DNA from: an uncultured Oscillospiraceae bacterium | GTDB lineage: Bacteria > Bacillota > Clostridia > Oscillospirales > Ruminococcaceae | Reading direction: 5' to 3' | Length of the DNA stretch: 64,000 bases | NCBI GenBank assembly: GCA_934466475.1 | Contig: CAKSLI010000003.1 | Location: 139,943-203,942, forward strand | Position numbers and translations under genes: made by a program | Part shown: positions 52,624 to 60,983 of the stretch, piece by piece | Layout of the letters: every line of letters begins with the position of its first letter | How positions within the stretch are numbered: the stretch's first letter is position 1 | The notes under the pieces: generated by a model | What the model saw: the letters and a program-made list of their open reading frames with translations, nothing else | Database searches by the model: none | Told to the model about the DNA's origin: nothing

Positions 52624-53517
52624 ATGAAAGCGTACTACCATCTTCCGGGATTATTTGAGTTTTATGAGCTTTACAGTGCATTCCTGCCAATTTTCCGCGG
52701 GCACAGGGAATACTTCTACGACTGGTGCGATATCGGTTCAATTTACGGAGCGCCGGCAGACTGCTTGTGGGGCGGCGGCAGGGCAGGCTTCGGGGATAAC
52801 ACGCCGCAGGAGGTACTGGCGCTGACGCAGGAATACAGCATCTCCGCAAGGCTCACTTTCAGCAATTCCCTGCTGAGAGAAGAACATCTTTCCGACAGAA
52901 AATGCAACGCGCTCTGCGCTCTTTTCAGCCGGGGCTGCGCGCCGGAAAGCGGAGTCATCATTCACTCCGACCTGCTGCTGGAATATCTGAAAGAGAACTA
53001 CCCGGGATTTTATTTTGTTTCCTCAACAACAAAAGTACTGACGGATTTCCGGCAATTCCTGGGAGAAGTGGACCGCGGGGATTTCCGCTATGTCGTTCCG
53101 GATTTCCGGCTGAACAAAAGGCTTGACGAGCTTGGCGCGATGTCCGCCGCCCAGAAGGACAAGGTGGAATTTCTGTGCAACGAATGCTGCTGGGTCGGCT
53201 GCACGGACAGAAAGCGCTGCTACGAGAATGTCAGCCGCAAGAATCTCGGGGAAAACTGCCCCGACCACCGCTGCGCCGCTCCAGAAGCCATGAGGGGATA
53301 TCTGTTCTCCAGAGCCATGACAAATCCCGCATTCATCGGCACGGACGATATTCTGAACACCTGCCTGCCAATGGGATTCTCCAATTTCAAGATCGAGGGC
53401 AGAGGTCTCGGCAGCGCGCTGATCCTGGAATTCCTGCTATATTACATGACCAGACCAGAGCACCAGCTGAAAGTAAGGGAGCTGATCTATCTGGACAGCA
53501 TGCTCGACATCTTTTGA
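52624..53517 (+). CDS. Conserved Cys-rich protein, perhaps distantly U32/collagenase-like
   Basis: 297 residues from ATG 52624 (GAGGTGA about 10 nt before). The frame extends back into the MITE, but that part is not credible. Blocks that look strongly conserved: YGAPADCLWGGGR, ARLTFSNSLL, GVIIHSDLLLEYLKENYP, FYFVSSTTKV, YVVPDFRLNK, NECCWVGCTDRKRCYENVS, KIEGRGLGSALILEFLLYYM and VRELIYLDSMLDIF. The barrel-like order of strands and the cysteine group (ECC, GC, RC, C-HRC) recall U32 peptidase/UbiU-type proteins that bind an Fe-S cluster, but I cannot confirm this. No partner gene is adjacent. Confidence 0.6.
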   Translation: MKAYYHLPGLFEFYELYSAFLPIFRGHREYFYDWCDIGSIYGAPADCLWGGGRAGFGDNTPQEVLALTQEYSISARLTFSNSLLREEHLSDRKCNALCALFSRGCAPESGVIIHSDLLLEYLKENYPGFYFVSSTTKVLTDFRQFLGEVDRGDFRYVVPDFRLNKRLDELGAMSAAQKDKVEFLCNECCWVGCTDRKRCYENVSRKNLGENCPDHRCAAPEAMRGYLFSRAMTNPAFIGTDDILNTCLPMGFSNFKIEGRGLGSALILEFLLYYMTRPEHQLKVRELIYLDSMLDIF

Positions 53518-53524
53518 GAGCCCC

Positions 53525-53800
53525 TTATCTTATCTCAAAGCCATACCCGCCCTCCAGCGGGATATTCTCCGATTCTATGCGCTCAATGCTGCCCCATGAA
53601 TGCTCGTCCAGTTCCCGGATAACCGCCGCGATGTCAGCCGGATAACCCTCGGCCTCCATTTCAACGGTGCCGTCGCTGCAATTCCTCACCCAGCCGGTCA
53701 CTCCGCGGTTCTTGGCACTGTAACACGCCTTGTACCGGAATCCTACGCCCTGGACGGTTCCGTGAAAAATATAATGTATGCGTACTTTCTCCATGCTCAT
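53525..53800 (-). CDS. acyP: Acylphosphatase
   Basis: 91 residues from ATG 53800 (AGGAG 8 nt before). Catalytic Arg22 (GTVQGVGFRYKACYSA) and Asn40 (GWVRNCSDGTVEMEAEG) are present. It hydrolyses acyl phosphates such as 1,3-bisphosphoglycerate or carbamoyl phosphate. The end GGYGFEIR is close to the usual end. Lies 39 bp after the FBPase start region on the same strand, separated only by its own RBS. Confidence 0.95.
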   Translation of the reverse strand: MSMEKVRIHYIFHGTVQGVGFRYKACYSAKNRGVTGWVRNCSDGTVEMEAEGYPADIAAVIRELDEHSWGSIERIESENIPLEGGYGFEIR

Positions 53801-53839
53801 GGTCGCTCTCCTGTTCACATCCGGCATTCCCCGCCCGGA

Positions 53840-55771
53840 CTATCTTCCGGTTTCCTTGATCTCGCCGGAGCGGTAGGCTCTGAGCAGCTCCCGCAGGTCG
53901 TTTATCTGCTCCAGGAGCTCCGCGCCCTTGTCGGTATCAGAAATATTAGCGCGGCGTTCCAGCCGCTCCACAAGGTGTATCTCCGGAGTATGCTCGCTTT
54001 CGCCGGCGATGAACGGCTTATGCTCCGCAAGATTCAGGCTGTGCGAATCGTATATCAACGTGTAGCCCGCGATCCCGGTAGCCTTCTGGTATGCCTTTGA
54101 AATACCGCCGTCAATCACGAACAGCCTGCCGCCCGCCTTTACGGGTCTTTCTCCGTTCTTGATCTTCACCGGGACATGTCCGTTTATTATATGCCCCCTC
54201 TGCGGGTCAAGCCCGAACATCTCCAGAATCCTGCCGCAGACCTCCGCCTGCTCTGAAAAATGATAGTAAGCATTGTAGTTTTCCTTCTGAAGTTCCTTGT
54301 CCTCAAGGAAATATCGCTCAAAGAATGCCATTTTATCCTTGCCATAAAGCGGAGAGCGCGCGCCGCTCCACAGATACCACATATAATCCGCGGCGTAGTT
54401 TCTTTCCTCGCCGGGCTGCATGAAATACGCCTTGTTCGCGATTTCGTCAAGCTTATCAAGCAGAGCCTTGCCGGAATAATCCTTTCCCGCGATATTCACA
54501 CTCTGGAGCTGCCCGTTTTCGTCAAGCGGAATACAGCCATGAAACAGCAGATTGCCGTTTATCGTCTTGTACATCGAGCCCTTTGAATACAGGAACCGAA
54601 TGTGGGAATTGAGCCGCTCGCTGTGCATGAACGAGTTTTCCAGCACTGACATAAGCTCATTTTCAGCGTCCGTCAGCGACAGCGGATCTTTACGGCAAAC
54701 CGTCGGGAAGTTCTTGTCTAGCAGCTCATGCTCCCTGCCGTCTATGGTAACAGTGCCACGTTCAAAATCGACCATTCGGAATATATCGCGCTTTCCCATG
54801 CCCCATTCTGGGTGGTGCTCGATAAGCTGACCCTCCAGCTTCAGCTGGATAACCGTTATCGCCTTGTGCATTTTTGCGACCAGCGCTGTATCTACCGGGT
54901 CATAGATATTGTCGTCAAGCGTCTGCGGCATAAAGAGCGCGCAGTCGTCGTCCTTATAGTATTCCCCGGCAAACACCGCCAGCGCCCTGAGATTCAGCCC
55001 GTAACCGTCCTCCAGGACGTCGAAATTGTTGTACCGCATGGAGATCCTGATAACATTCGCGATAAGCGCCCGGTTCCCCGAGGCAGCACCCATCCATGAG
55101 ATGTCGTGATTTCCCCACTGGATATCAACATCATGTATTTTCATCAGTTCGTCAAGGATTATGTCGGCTCTGGGTCCTCTGTCGAAAATATCGCCGATCA
55201 GGTGCAGCTTGTCAATGGCAAGCGACTGTATCAGCTCGCAGAGCGATTTGATAAAGTGGTCTGCAATGCCCGTATCGAGTATAGTCGTGATTATCTCATC
55301 GTAGTAGTATTCCTTGACCACGTCATCGGTGACATTCAGCAGCTCGTCCAGGATATACACCATATCCTTCGGGATACGCTTGCGCACCCGCGACCTCGTG
55401 TATTTAGCCGACACTGCCTCGCAGACTAAAATCAGGCGATATATAGTCAGCCTGCGCCACTCGTCGGACAGTTCGCCCTTCATGCGGAGGTTTTTCAGCT
55501 GTTTGTCCGGATAGTAGATAAGGTACGCCAGAGCTTCACGCTCAGCGCCGGAAACCGACTTTCCGAGGGTTATGTCTATCTTATTCTTTATCATTCCCGA
55601 AGCGCTTTTCAGCATGTGCAGAAACGCCTCGTACTCTCCGTGGATATCGCTGAAAAAATACTCCGTCCCCTTGGGAAGGCTGCGTATCGCGGAAAGATTG
55701 ACGATCTCGCTCACAGCGCTGTCAATGGTCGGGAACTCTTTGGCAAGGAGTAACAAATATTTCTTGTCCAT
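53840..55771 (-). CDS. fbp: Fructose-1,6-bisphosphatase, class III
   Basis: 643 residues, the large Firmicutes-type FBPase of gluconeogenesis. It belongs to the metallophosphoesterases: FFSDIHGEYEAF (about 39-50), LIGDIFDRGPRAD (about 192-204), IQWGNHDISWMG (about 220-231), then INGHVPVKIKNGERPVKAGG near the C-terminus. It starts at ATG 55771. The leader of about 70 nt contains a GGCGGGAATCTTCCCGCC hairpin (about 55794-55811). Confidence 0.96.
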   Translation of the reverse strand: MDKKYLLLLAKEFPTIDSAVSEIVNLSAIRSLPKGTEYFFSDIHGEYEAFLHMLKSASGMIKNKIDITLGKSVSGAEREALAYLIYYPDKQLKNLRMKGELSDEWRRLTIYRLILVCEAVSAKYTRSRVRKRIPKDMVYILDELLNVTDDVVKEYYYDEIITTILDTGIADHFIKSLCELIQSLAIDKLHLIGDIFDRGPRADIILDELMKIHDVDIQWGNHDISWMGAASGNRALIANVIRISMRYNNFDVLEDGYGLNLRALAVFAGEYYKDDDCALFMPQTLDDNIYDPVDTALVAKMHKAITVIQLKLEGQLIEHHPEWGMGKRDIFRMVDFERGTVTIDGREHELLDKNFPTVCRKDPLSLTDAENELMSVLENSFMHSERLNSHIRFLYSKGSMYKTINGNLLFHGCIPLDENGQLQSVNIAGKDYSGKALLDKLDEIANKAYFMQPGEERNYAADYMWYLWSGARSPLYGKDKMAFFERYFLEDKELQKENYNAYYHFSEQAEVCGRILEMFGLDPQRGHIINGHVPVKIKNGERPVKAGGRLFVIDGGISKAYQKATGIAGYTLIYDSHSLNLAEHKPFIAGESEHTPEIHLVERLERRANISDTDKGAELLEQINDLRELLRAYRSGEIKETGR

Positions 55772-55848
55772 ACTATCGCCCTCCGCAAATGATACGGCGG
55801 GAATCTTCCCGCCTTATGAAGACCCGAGGATTCCTCTGTCTGATGTTT

Positions 55849-55877
55849 ATTGTACCACATTTTTCTGTATTTTTCAA
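55849..55877 (-). promoter_or_regulatory. Sigma-A promoter for fbp
   Basis: TTGAAA, 17-bp spacer, TGG-TACAAT on the minus strand. Confidence 0.65.
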
Positions 55878-55938
55878 TCACTTTTATTCCGTGGTGGATC
55901 AGCGCAGAAAAACTGAACCGACACAGGAGATCAAAGCC

Positions 55939-56370
55939 ATGAACATTTATGAAATCAAGGAAATAACACCCCAGCGGCTTCTGGAAGTCTGGGAGGATTC
56001 CGTCCGCGCCACTCGCCATTTCCTGTCAGACGCGGAGGTGAAGAGAATCAGGGAATACGTCCCGCAGGCAATCAGCGGCGTTTCTCACCTTATTGCTGCC
56101 GGAACAGCGCCGGAACCCCCGTCAGCGTTCATGGGAATCGAGGGAAACCGCCTGGGAATGCTGTTCGTCTCCCCTGCCGAGCGCGGAAAGGAGCTCGGGC
56201 GGCAGCTTCTGGATTACGGAATACGCAATCTCAGCGTACAGGAAATCACAGTAAATGAGCAGAATCCGCAGGCGGTCGGATTTTACGAGCACATGGGATT
56301 CCGGACGTACAAAAGAACTGATCACGACGAGGAAGGCGGCCCATACCCGCTTTTATACATGACGCTTTAG
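55939..56370 (+). CDS. GNAT N-acetyltransferase
   Basis: 143 residues from ATG 55939 (AGGAG before it). Motif A reads GMLFVSPAERGKELGRQLLDYGI, and NEQNPQAVGFYEHMGFRTYKR is the standard GNAT motif B; DEEGGPYPLLYM ends it. The N-terminal VRATRHFLSDAEVKRIREYVPQA resembles the YjaB/putative acetyltransferase group. Substrate unknown. It converges with the next minus-strand gene. Confidence 0.88.
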   Translation: MNIYEIKEITPQRLLEVWEDSVRATRHFLSDAEVKRIREYVPQAISGVSHLIAAGTAPEPPSAFMGIEGNRLGMLFVSPAERGKELGRQLLDYGIRNLSVQEITVNEQNPQAVGFYEHMGFRTYKRTDHDEEGGPYPLLYMTL

Positions 56371-56378
56371 CGAAAATG

Positions 56379-56741
56379 TCATGGCGTTTCAAGGAAAATC
56401 TCCCAGTAAAATTTCCTCGCCGACTGAGGGAAATCGTCAAGCACGCCATGCTCCGGGTCGTAAAAAACGCCGTCCGCATAAAGCGACCAGTGCCAGCAGT
56501 GCGGAGTTTCCAGGCTGAGCAGCGCACATCTTGGAAGATCGGCTGAAGTCTGCGCCTGCCTGCGTTCAGGCGAGAATCTTATGCCGTGCTCAGCCAGGAC
56601 GCGTTTCATTTCACGCAGGTCAGTCTCACGGTCGTTTCCGAGGTACTCGCAGATATATTCAGCAGTCGTTCCCAGTATCATTGCCAGGACTGCCTGACCG
56701 CATTGCAGGTCAGTGGGTTCGTGTATATATTCAATGTTCAT
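56379..56741 (-). CDS. C39-peptidase-like (papain-fold) small protein
   Basis: 120 residues. It has the order of a papain-like/C39 fold: LQCGQAVLAMILG (Cys14, preceded by the oxyanion Gln), HCWHWSLY (His84) and FYDPEHGVLDDF (Asp95). It lacks a signal peptide and an ABC transporter partner, so it is not a classical bacteriocin-processing peptidase; a stand-alone cytosolic hydrolase is likely. AAAGGTG precedes the ATG. It lies 43 bp downstream of the UvrA2-like gene on the same strand and may be co-transcribed. Confidence 0.75.
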   Translation of the reverse strand: MNIEYIHEPTDLQCGQAVLAMILGTTAEYICEYLGNDRETDLREMKRVLAEHGIRFSPERRQAQTSADLPRCALLSLETPHCWHWSLYADGVFYDPEHGVLDDFPQSARKFYWEIFLETP

Positions 56742-56784
56742 TTTTCACCTTTATACCTCCGGCTCAGGCGCTGAAAATTCATGC

Positions 56785-59259
56785 TCACAGATATCTTCCG
56801 GTAATGCTGTTCCCATTTTCCCTGATTTCCTGCGGAGTTCCTGCCGCAACGATAGTCCCGCCGCTTTCGCCGCCTCCGGGTCCCATGTCGATAACATAGT
56901 CCGCATTGCGGATAACGTCAAGGTCGTGCTCAATAACGACAACGGTCGCGCCGTTGCTTATCAGCGCCTCAAAAACCCCGAGAAGCACCTGCACGTCCAG
57001 CGGGTGCAGTCCGATAGAAGGCTCATCAAAGACGAAAACGGAATCCGTCTGCGTTTTGCCGATCTCGCTCGCAAGCTTCAGGCGCTGCGCCTCGCCGCCG
57101 GAAAGGCTGGGAGTCTCCTCGCCGAGCGTGAGATACCCCAGTCCAAGCTGACGGAGGATATTCAGCTTCTGGCTGACCGCTTTCATATCCTTGCAGAACT
57201 CTATTGCGGAATTTATATCCATATCCATGAGTTCCGGCATCGAAACGGACTGCCCCGCTTTATTCGTCAGTTTCACATCGCGGGCTTCCCTTGCGTAGCG
57301 GGAGCCCCGGCAGTCCGGACAGGGAATGTCTACGTCCGGCAGGAACTGAACATCGAGGCTGACTACCCCGGTGCCGTCGCAGCCGGGACAGCGCAGGGAG
57401 CCGGTGTTGTAGGAGAAATCGCTTGCCTTGTAGCCCTTTTCCTTTGCCCCGGCGGATTTCGCGTACAGCTTGCGCAGTTCATCGTGAACTCCCGCATAGG
57501 TGGCGACCGTTGAGCGGACGTTTATCCCGATGGGCGTAGCGTCAATGAGCTTGACATGCCTGATCCCCTCTGCGGAGATACCGCGTATATGCGGCGGCAG
57601 CGCTCTGCCGTCTATTTCCGCTTCCAGCGCCGGCACAAGACTCTCCAGCACCATAGTCGTCTTTCCGGAACCGGAAACGCCCGTAACCACAGTCAGCCGC
57701 CCTTTCGGGAAGCTCACCTCGAGCGGTTTCACTGTGTGTATCCTCGCGGTGGAAAGCCGGACAGCGCCGTAAGAAAACAGCTCCTCAGCCGGTGTATGGG
57801 AGCGCTTTGTTTCCGCCCTTCCGGAAAGGAACGGTCCTATCTGGGAGGCGGGATTTTCTATAATTGTCGGTATCGTTCCCTCTGCGATAACGTATCCGCC
57901 CTTTGCGCCGGATTCCGGTCCCATTTCAACTATCCAGTCGGCTTCTTTCAGTATCTGCGTGTCGTGATCGACTAAAATCACGGAATTTCCGTCCGCAACT
58001 AGGTCGTGCATTACGCCCGTAAGTCCCACGATGTTTGACGGGTGCAGACCGATAGACGGCTCGTCCAGCACATAAAGCACTCCGGTAGTGCGGTTGCGGA
58101 CGGCGCGGGCAAGCTGCATTCTCTGGCGCTCTCCGGTCGATAGCGTGGAGGCGGAACGGTCAAGGGTCAGATAACCAAGCCCCAGATCCAACAGCCGCTT
58201 CGCAGTGCTCTCAAACGATTCGCAGATACTCTCCGCCATAGGGCGCATTTCAGCCGGGAGGCTCTCCGGAACCCCGCGAACCCAGTCCACCAGTTCGGAA
58301 AGAGTCATTGTGCAGGCCACGTCCAGCGATATCCCGCGAAGCTTCGGAGCGCGGGCGGCGGCTGACAGCCGTGTTCCGCGGCACTCCGGGCAGACGCCCT
58401 CCTTCAGGAACCTTTCCACCCGCTTCATGCCCTTTTCGTCCTTGACCTTGGAAAGAGCGTTTTCCACGGTGTAAACGGCGTTATAGTAGGTGAAATCAAG
58501 CTCCCCCGCCTGATTGGAGTTCTTGGCGTGGTAAAAGATGTGCTTTTTCTCGGCGGGGCCGTGGTAGACAATATCCTTTTCACGTTCGGTCAGTTCGCGG
58601 AACGGAACGTCAGTGCGCACGCCCATTTCCCGGCAGACGTCGGTCATCAGCGACCACATCAGGCTGTTCCACGGAGCGACCGCTCCCTCGTCGATACTCA
58701 GTGAATCGTCCGGCACCAGGGAATCCATATCCACGGTGCGGACGCTTCCAGTGCCGCCGCATTTCTGGCAGGCTCCCTGGGAATTGAACGCAAGTTCCTC
58801 TGCGGACGGCGCATAGAAACGCTCGCCGCACTCCGGACACAGCAATTCCTTCCCTGCTGCGACCAACAGGGAAGGTTCCAGATAATGCCCGTTCGGGCAG
58901 CGGTGTTCTGCGAGCCGCGAATACATCAACCGCAGGCTGTTCAGAAGTTCGGTGCCGGTGCCGAACGTGCTGCGTATCCCCGGGACGCCGGGGCGCTGAT
59001 GCAGTGCCAGCGCGGCGGGAACATACAGAACCTCGTCAACGCTTGCTCTGGAAGCCTGCGTCATACGACGGCGCGTATAGGTAGAGAGCGCCTCCAGATA
59101 TCGGCGGGAGCCCTCGGCATACAGCACTCCCAGCGCCAGCGACGATTTTCCGGAGCCGGAAACTCCGGCAACGCCAACGATTTTGTTCAGCGGGATATCC
59201 ACGTTGATGTTTTTCAGATTGTGGACTCTGGCTCCACGGATAAGCATTTTTTCTATCAT
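56785..59259 (-). CDS. UvrA2-type ABC ATPase (UvrA paralogue)
   Basis: 824 residues, about 120 shorter than UvrA. Two ABC modules with GVSGSGKSS and GVSGSGKTT Walker A loops, signatures [14 protein letters not shown] and [14 protein letters not shown], and Walker [12 protein letters not shown] (both halves). Two zinc modules are [16 protein letters not shown] and [16 protein letters not shown]. Shortness in the first half suggests loss of the UvrB-binding region, as in UvrA2/DrrC-like proteins linked to DNA-binding drug tolerance. A role in excision repair is therefore doubtful. GGAGAG lies 8 nt before the ATG. Confidence 0.9.
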   Translation of the reverse strand: MIEKMLIRGARVHNLKNINVDIPLNKIVGVAGVSGSGKSSLALGVLYAEGSRRYLEALSTYTRRRMTQASRASVDEVLYVPAALALHQRPGVPGIRSTFGTGTELLNSLRLMYSRLAEHRCPNGHYLEPSLLVAAGKELLCPECGERFYAPSAEELAFNSQGACQKCGGTGSVRTVDMDSLVPDDSLSIDEGAVAPWNSLMWSLMTDVCREMGVRTDVPFRELTEREKDIVYHGPAEKKHIFYHAKNSNQAGELDFTYYNAVYTVENALSKVKDEKGMKRVERFLKEGVCPECRGTRLSAAARAPKLRGISLDVACTMTLSELVDWVRGVPESLPAEMRPMAESICESFESTAKRLLDLGLGYLTLDRSASTLSTGERQRMQLARAVRNRTTGVLYVLDEPSIGLHPSNIVGLTGVMHDLVADGNSVILVDHDTQILKEADWIVEMGPESGAKGGYVIAEGTIPTIIENPASQIGPFLSGRAETKRSHTPAEELFSYGAVRLSTARIHTVKPLEVSFPKGRLTVVTGVSGSGKTTMVLESLVPALEAEIDGRALPPHIRGISAEGIRHVKLIDATPIGINVRSTVATYAGVHDELRKLYAKSAGAKEKGYKASDFSYNTGSLRCPGCDGTGVVSLDVQFLPDVDIPCPDCRGSRYAREARDVKLTNKAGQSVSMPELMDMDINSAIEFCKDMKAVSQKLNILRQLGLGYLTLGEETPSLSGGEAQRLKLASEIGKTQTDSVFVFDEPSIGLHPLDVQVLLGVFEALISNGATVVVIEHDLDVIRNADYVIDMGPGGGESGGTIVAAGTPQEIRENGNSITGRYL

Positions 59260-59404
59260 GTCATTTACTCTCCAGGTATGTTCACTTTTTTATGCGCTTT
59301 TTTCCAGCGCGCGGTTCAGTTCATCGGCGGAGCATTTTCTGATTTTGGGCTTTTCACAGCCTTTTATAGTCCAATGTTAAACCGGAAGTTATTGTACTCC
59401 ATAA

Positions 59405-59563
59405 GGTCACCTCTAAAAACCTTGTTTGAGTGAAAATGTGTATAGCACACCGCCTGCTTCTTCAAACCTCCTCGTAAGGCATACAGCCTTACTTCGTCGG
59501 CTTTCATCGCATTCGGCGCACTCTGCCCATTTTCCCTTTTCAAACCGGTTTTTAGAGGTTCCC
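59405..59563. mobile_element. MITE family 1, copy 2 (internally deleted, 159 bp)
   Basis: Same ends as copies 1 and 3 (GGTCACCTCTAAAAACC and GGTTTTTAGAGGTTCCC) with the duplication ATAA on each side (59401-59404, 59564-59567). About 70 bp of the interior, including the GACGGC and TGCAACA palindromes, is missing. Its right end forms the last codons and stop of the neighbouring gene. Confidence 0.9.
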
Positions 59564-60061
59564 ATAAAAAATTCCCTTTTTAAACGAGAGATAGATCGGT
59601 AATCCAGAAGCAAAATTTAAAAGGCCGCCAATTATTAACCACAAAAGTTCCGGTGAAACACCTGCGTACAGCACGATCTGAAATATTCCAATAACAGCTC
59701 CTGCTAATCCGGAATAAACAGTCACGCCAAAACCTAAATTCTTTTGAAGCCTTGTGGCAATTTCCTTTTCGTGTATTTTGTTCAGGTAAATAATATAGGC
59801 AACTCCGAATATGACAGCGACCAACGCAATGAGGGCTATATAGTCCAGCACATGGTGAAATCCGTTTCCGCAAAAGTAAATAATACCTGCTATAAGATGT
59901 ATTATCCAGCCAATATCGCTTAACAGACCCAATACCATAAACGGAATATCCGGCATCATAGCAGTATAGCGTACTCCTTGTTTCCCCTCCTGCTGGAGCT
60001 GTCTGATATTGTCTTCTGTTGTTTTTCTTTTTTCATGCAGGGTTTCTTTTATCTTACTCAT
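59552..60061 (-). CDS. Four-helix membrane protein of unknown function, last codons supplied by a MITE
   Basis: 169 residues. A charged N-terminal helix (MSKIKETLHEKRKTTEDNI) precedes about four hydrophobic segments (about 40-66, 74-92, 110-132, 136-156). I do not recognise the family. The C-terminus reads FYGNL-stop, where NL and the stop codon come from the MITE terminal repeat. Joining the flanks at one ATAA copy restores FYGVQ-stop, so the insertion changed only the end and the gene may still work. A 26-codon relative of its 5' end lies at 62292-62372. Confidence 0.7.
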   Translation of the reverse strand: MSKIKETLHEKRKTTEDNIRQLQQEGKQGVRYTAMMPDIPFMVLGLLSDIGWIIHLIAGIIYFCGNGFHHVLDYIALIALVAVIFGVAYIIYLNKIHEKEIATRLQKNLGFGVTVYSGLAGAVIGIFQIVLYAGVSPELLWLIIGGLLNFASGLPIYLSFKKGIFYGNL

Positions 60062-60162
60062 AGAACATCTCCAGCTTTCAATTTGCTTTTTATTGCGTAT
60101 GTGTCAGAACGTTTTGTTACATAAAAACACTCTGCGTTTATTATACAACATTCTTTTAAAAA

Positions 60163-60770
60163 AAGCAACATTCGCTTATGCCATGGAGTACTCTCAAACA
60201 GCCCTTAATGTGGAAAGAAATCATATAGAGTTTTACTACCCTCTCAAAAATTGTTCTGTAATGGGCGTAAATAACAAAGGTAAGGTCATCATTGCTGAAT
60301 ACAATTCTTGAATTGTTTCTGAAACTACCCTCTTAGTCAATATCACATTCATACCATGTTCCACCTTCTTGGTCGGGTAGTGTTTTATCACGGTTTCTAT
60401 AAATACCGCCAAAAATATACCTGCATTCTGCAGCCTCACATAGACTGCCTTTTTGTGGTTTCCCTCCCAGATTATAAGCGTCGGATTTACTGATGGTCAC
60501 CTCTAAAAACCTTGTTTGAGTGAAAATGTGTATAGCACACCGCCTGCTTCTTTCAACGAGCAAAATTTCTGATGCGACGGCGTCCATGCCGTCGCCCGGT
60601 TATTTCGCTTTGCAACATCGTGTTGCACCTCCTCGTAAGGCATACAGCCTTACGAGGGGGCTTTCATCGCATTCGGCGCACTCTGCCCATTTTCCCTTTT
60701 CAAACCGGTTTTTAGAGGTTCCCTGATATAATAATCAGGTAAAGCCGAACTGCAAAAAATCTATTTTAAA
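60163..60770 (-). pseudogene. Barnase-like ribonuclease remnant, split by a MITE and carrying an in-frame stop
   Basis: Removing the MITE at 60495-60723 and one TGAT copy gives a continuous minus-strand frame: ALPDYYISKSDAYNLGG, KPQKGSLCEAAECRYIFGG, IYRNRDKTLPDQEGGTWYEC, DID, a TAA (60333-60335), then EGSFRNNSRIVFSNDDLTF and YAHYRTIFERV. This matches the barnase family order (LPDNFITKxEA, GNLxxVAPGKSIGGDxFxNREGxLP, RTWREADINY, GFRNxDRxxYS, TTDHYxTF). The TAA stands where barnase has the Tyr of INY. The N-terminal part and any signal peptide are gone. It could be a relic of a secreted RNase or the tip of a polymorphic toxin. Confidence 0.8.
60495..60723. mobile_element. MITE family 1, copy 3 (229 bp)
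   Basis: Full-length copy, nearly identical to copy 1, flanked by TGAT (60491-60494, 60724-60727). It sits within the RNase reading frame, between the codons for DYY and SKS. Confidence 0.92.
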
Positions 60771-60780
60771 TTTAAGCGCA

Positions 60781-60932
60781 AACGCCCATCGGAAACTGTT
60801 CCAACGGGCGTTCTTAGCGTCTCGCAACGAAAAGTGCGAGAGATTCATGGTCGAGATGACCCGCGACCCGAATCGCTCACGACATGATATTCCGCTTAAC
60901 AGAGCCGTTTTCTGAGCACAAATTATATTTCT
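60781..60932 (-). ncRNA. Candidate small RNA (about 150 nt)
   Basis: A perfect promoter (60939-60967) points into this gap, which has no good ORF. The predicted transcript contains GGTCG-N10-CGACC and TCTCGCA-N8-TGCGAGA hairpins and ends in AACGCCC...GGGCGTT with an inner TTGGAA/TTTCC pairing, a terminator-like stem with a weak U tail. It matches no RNA family I know. Alternatively it is the leader of the ruined RNase gene downstream. Confidence 0.4.
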
Positions 60933-60938
60933 TATTCA

Positions 60939-60967
60939 ATTATACTCTTCTTGCGGTGAGTTGTCAA
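60939..60967 (-). promoter_or_regulatory. Sigma-A promoter for the candidate small RNA
   Basis: TTGACA, 17-bp spacer, TATAAT on the minus strand, just downstream of the ATPase stop at 60984. Confidence 0.7.
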
Positions 60968-60983
60968 GCGTTATCCGCAGGCT

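Noticed and set aside
60820..60900. Possible tRNA fossil (GGTCGAGATGACC with GCGACCCGAATC)
   Set aside because: No cloverleaf can be built; the bases fit better as hairpins of the candidate small RNA.
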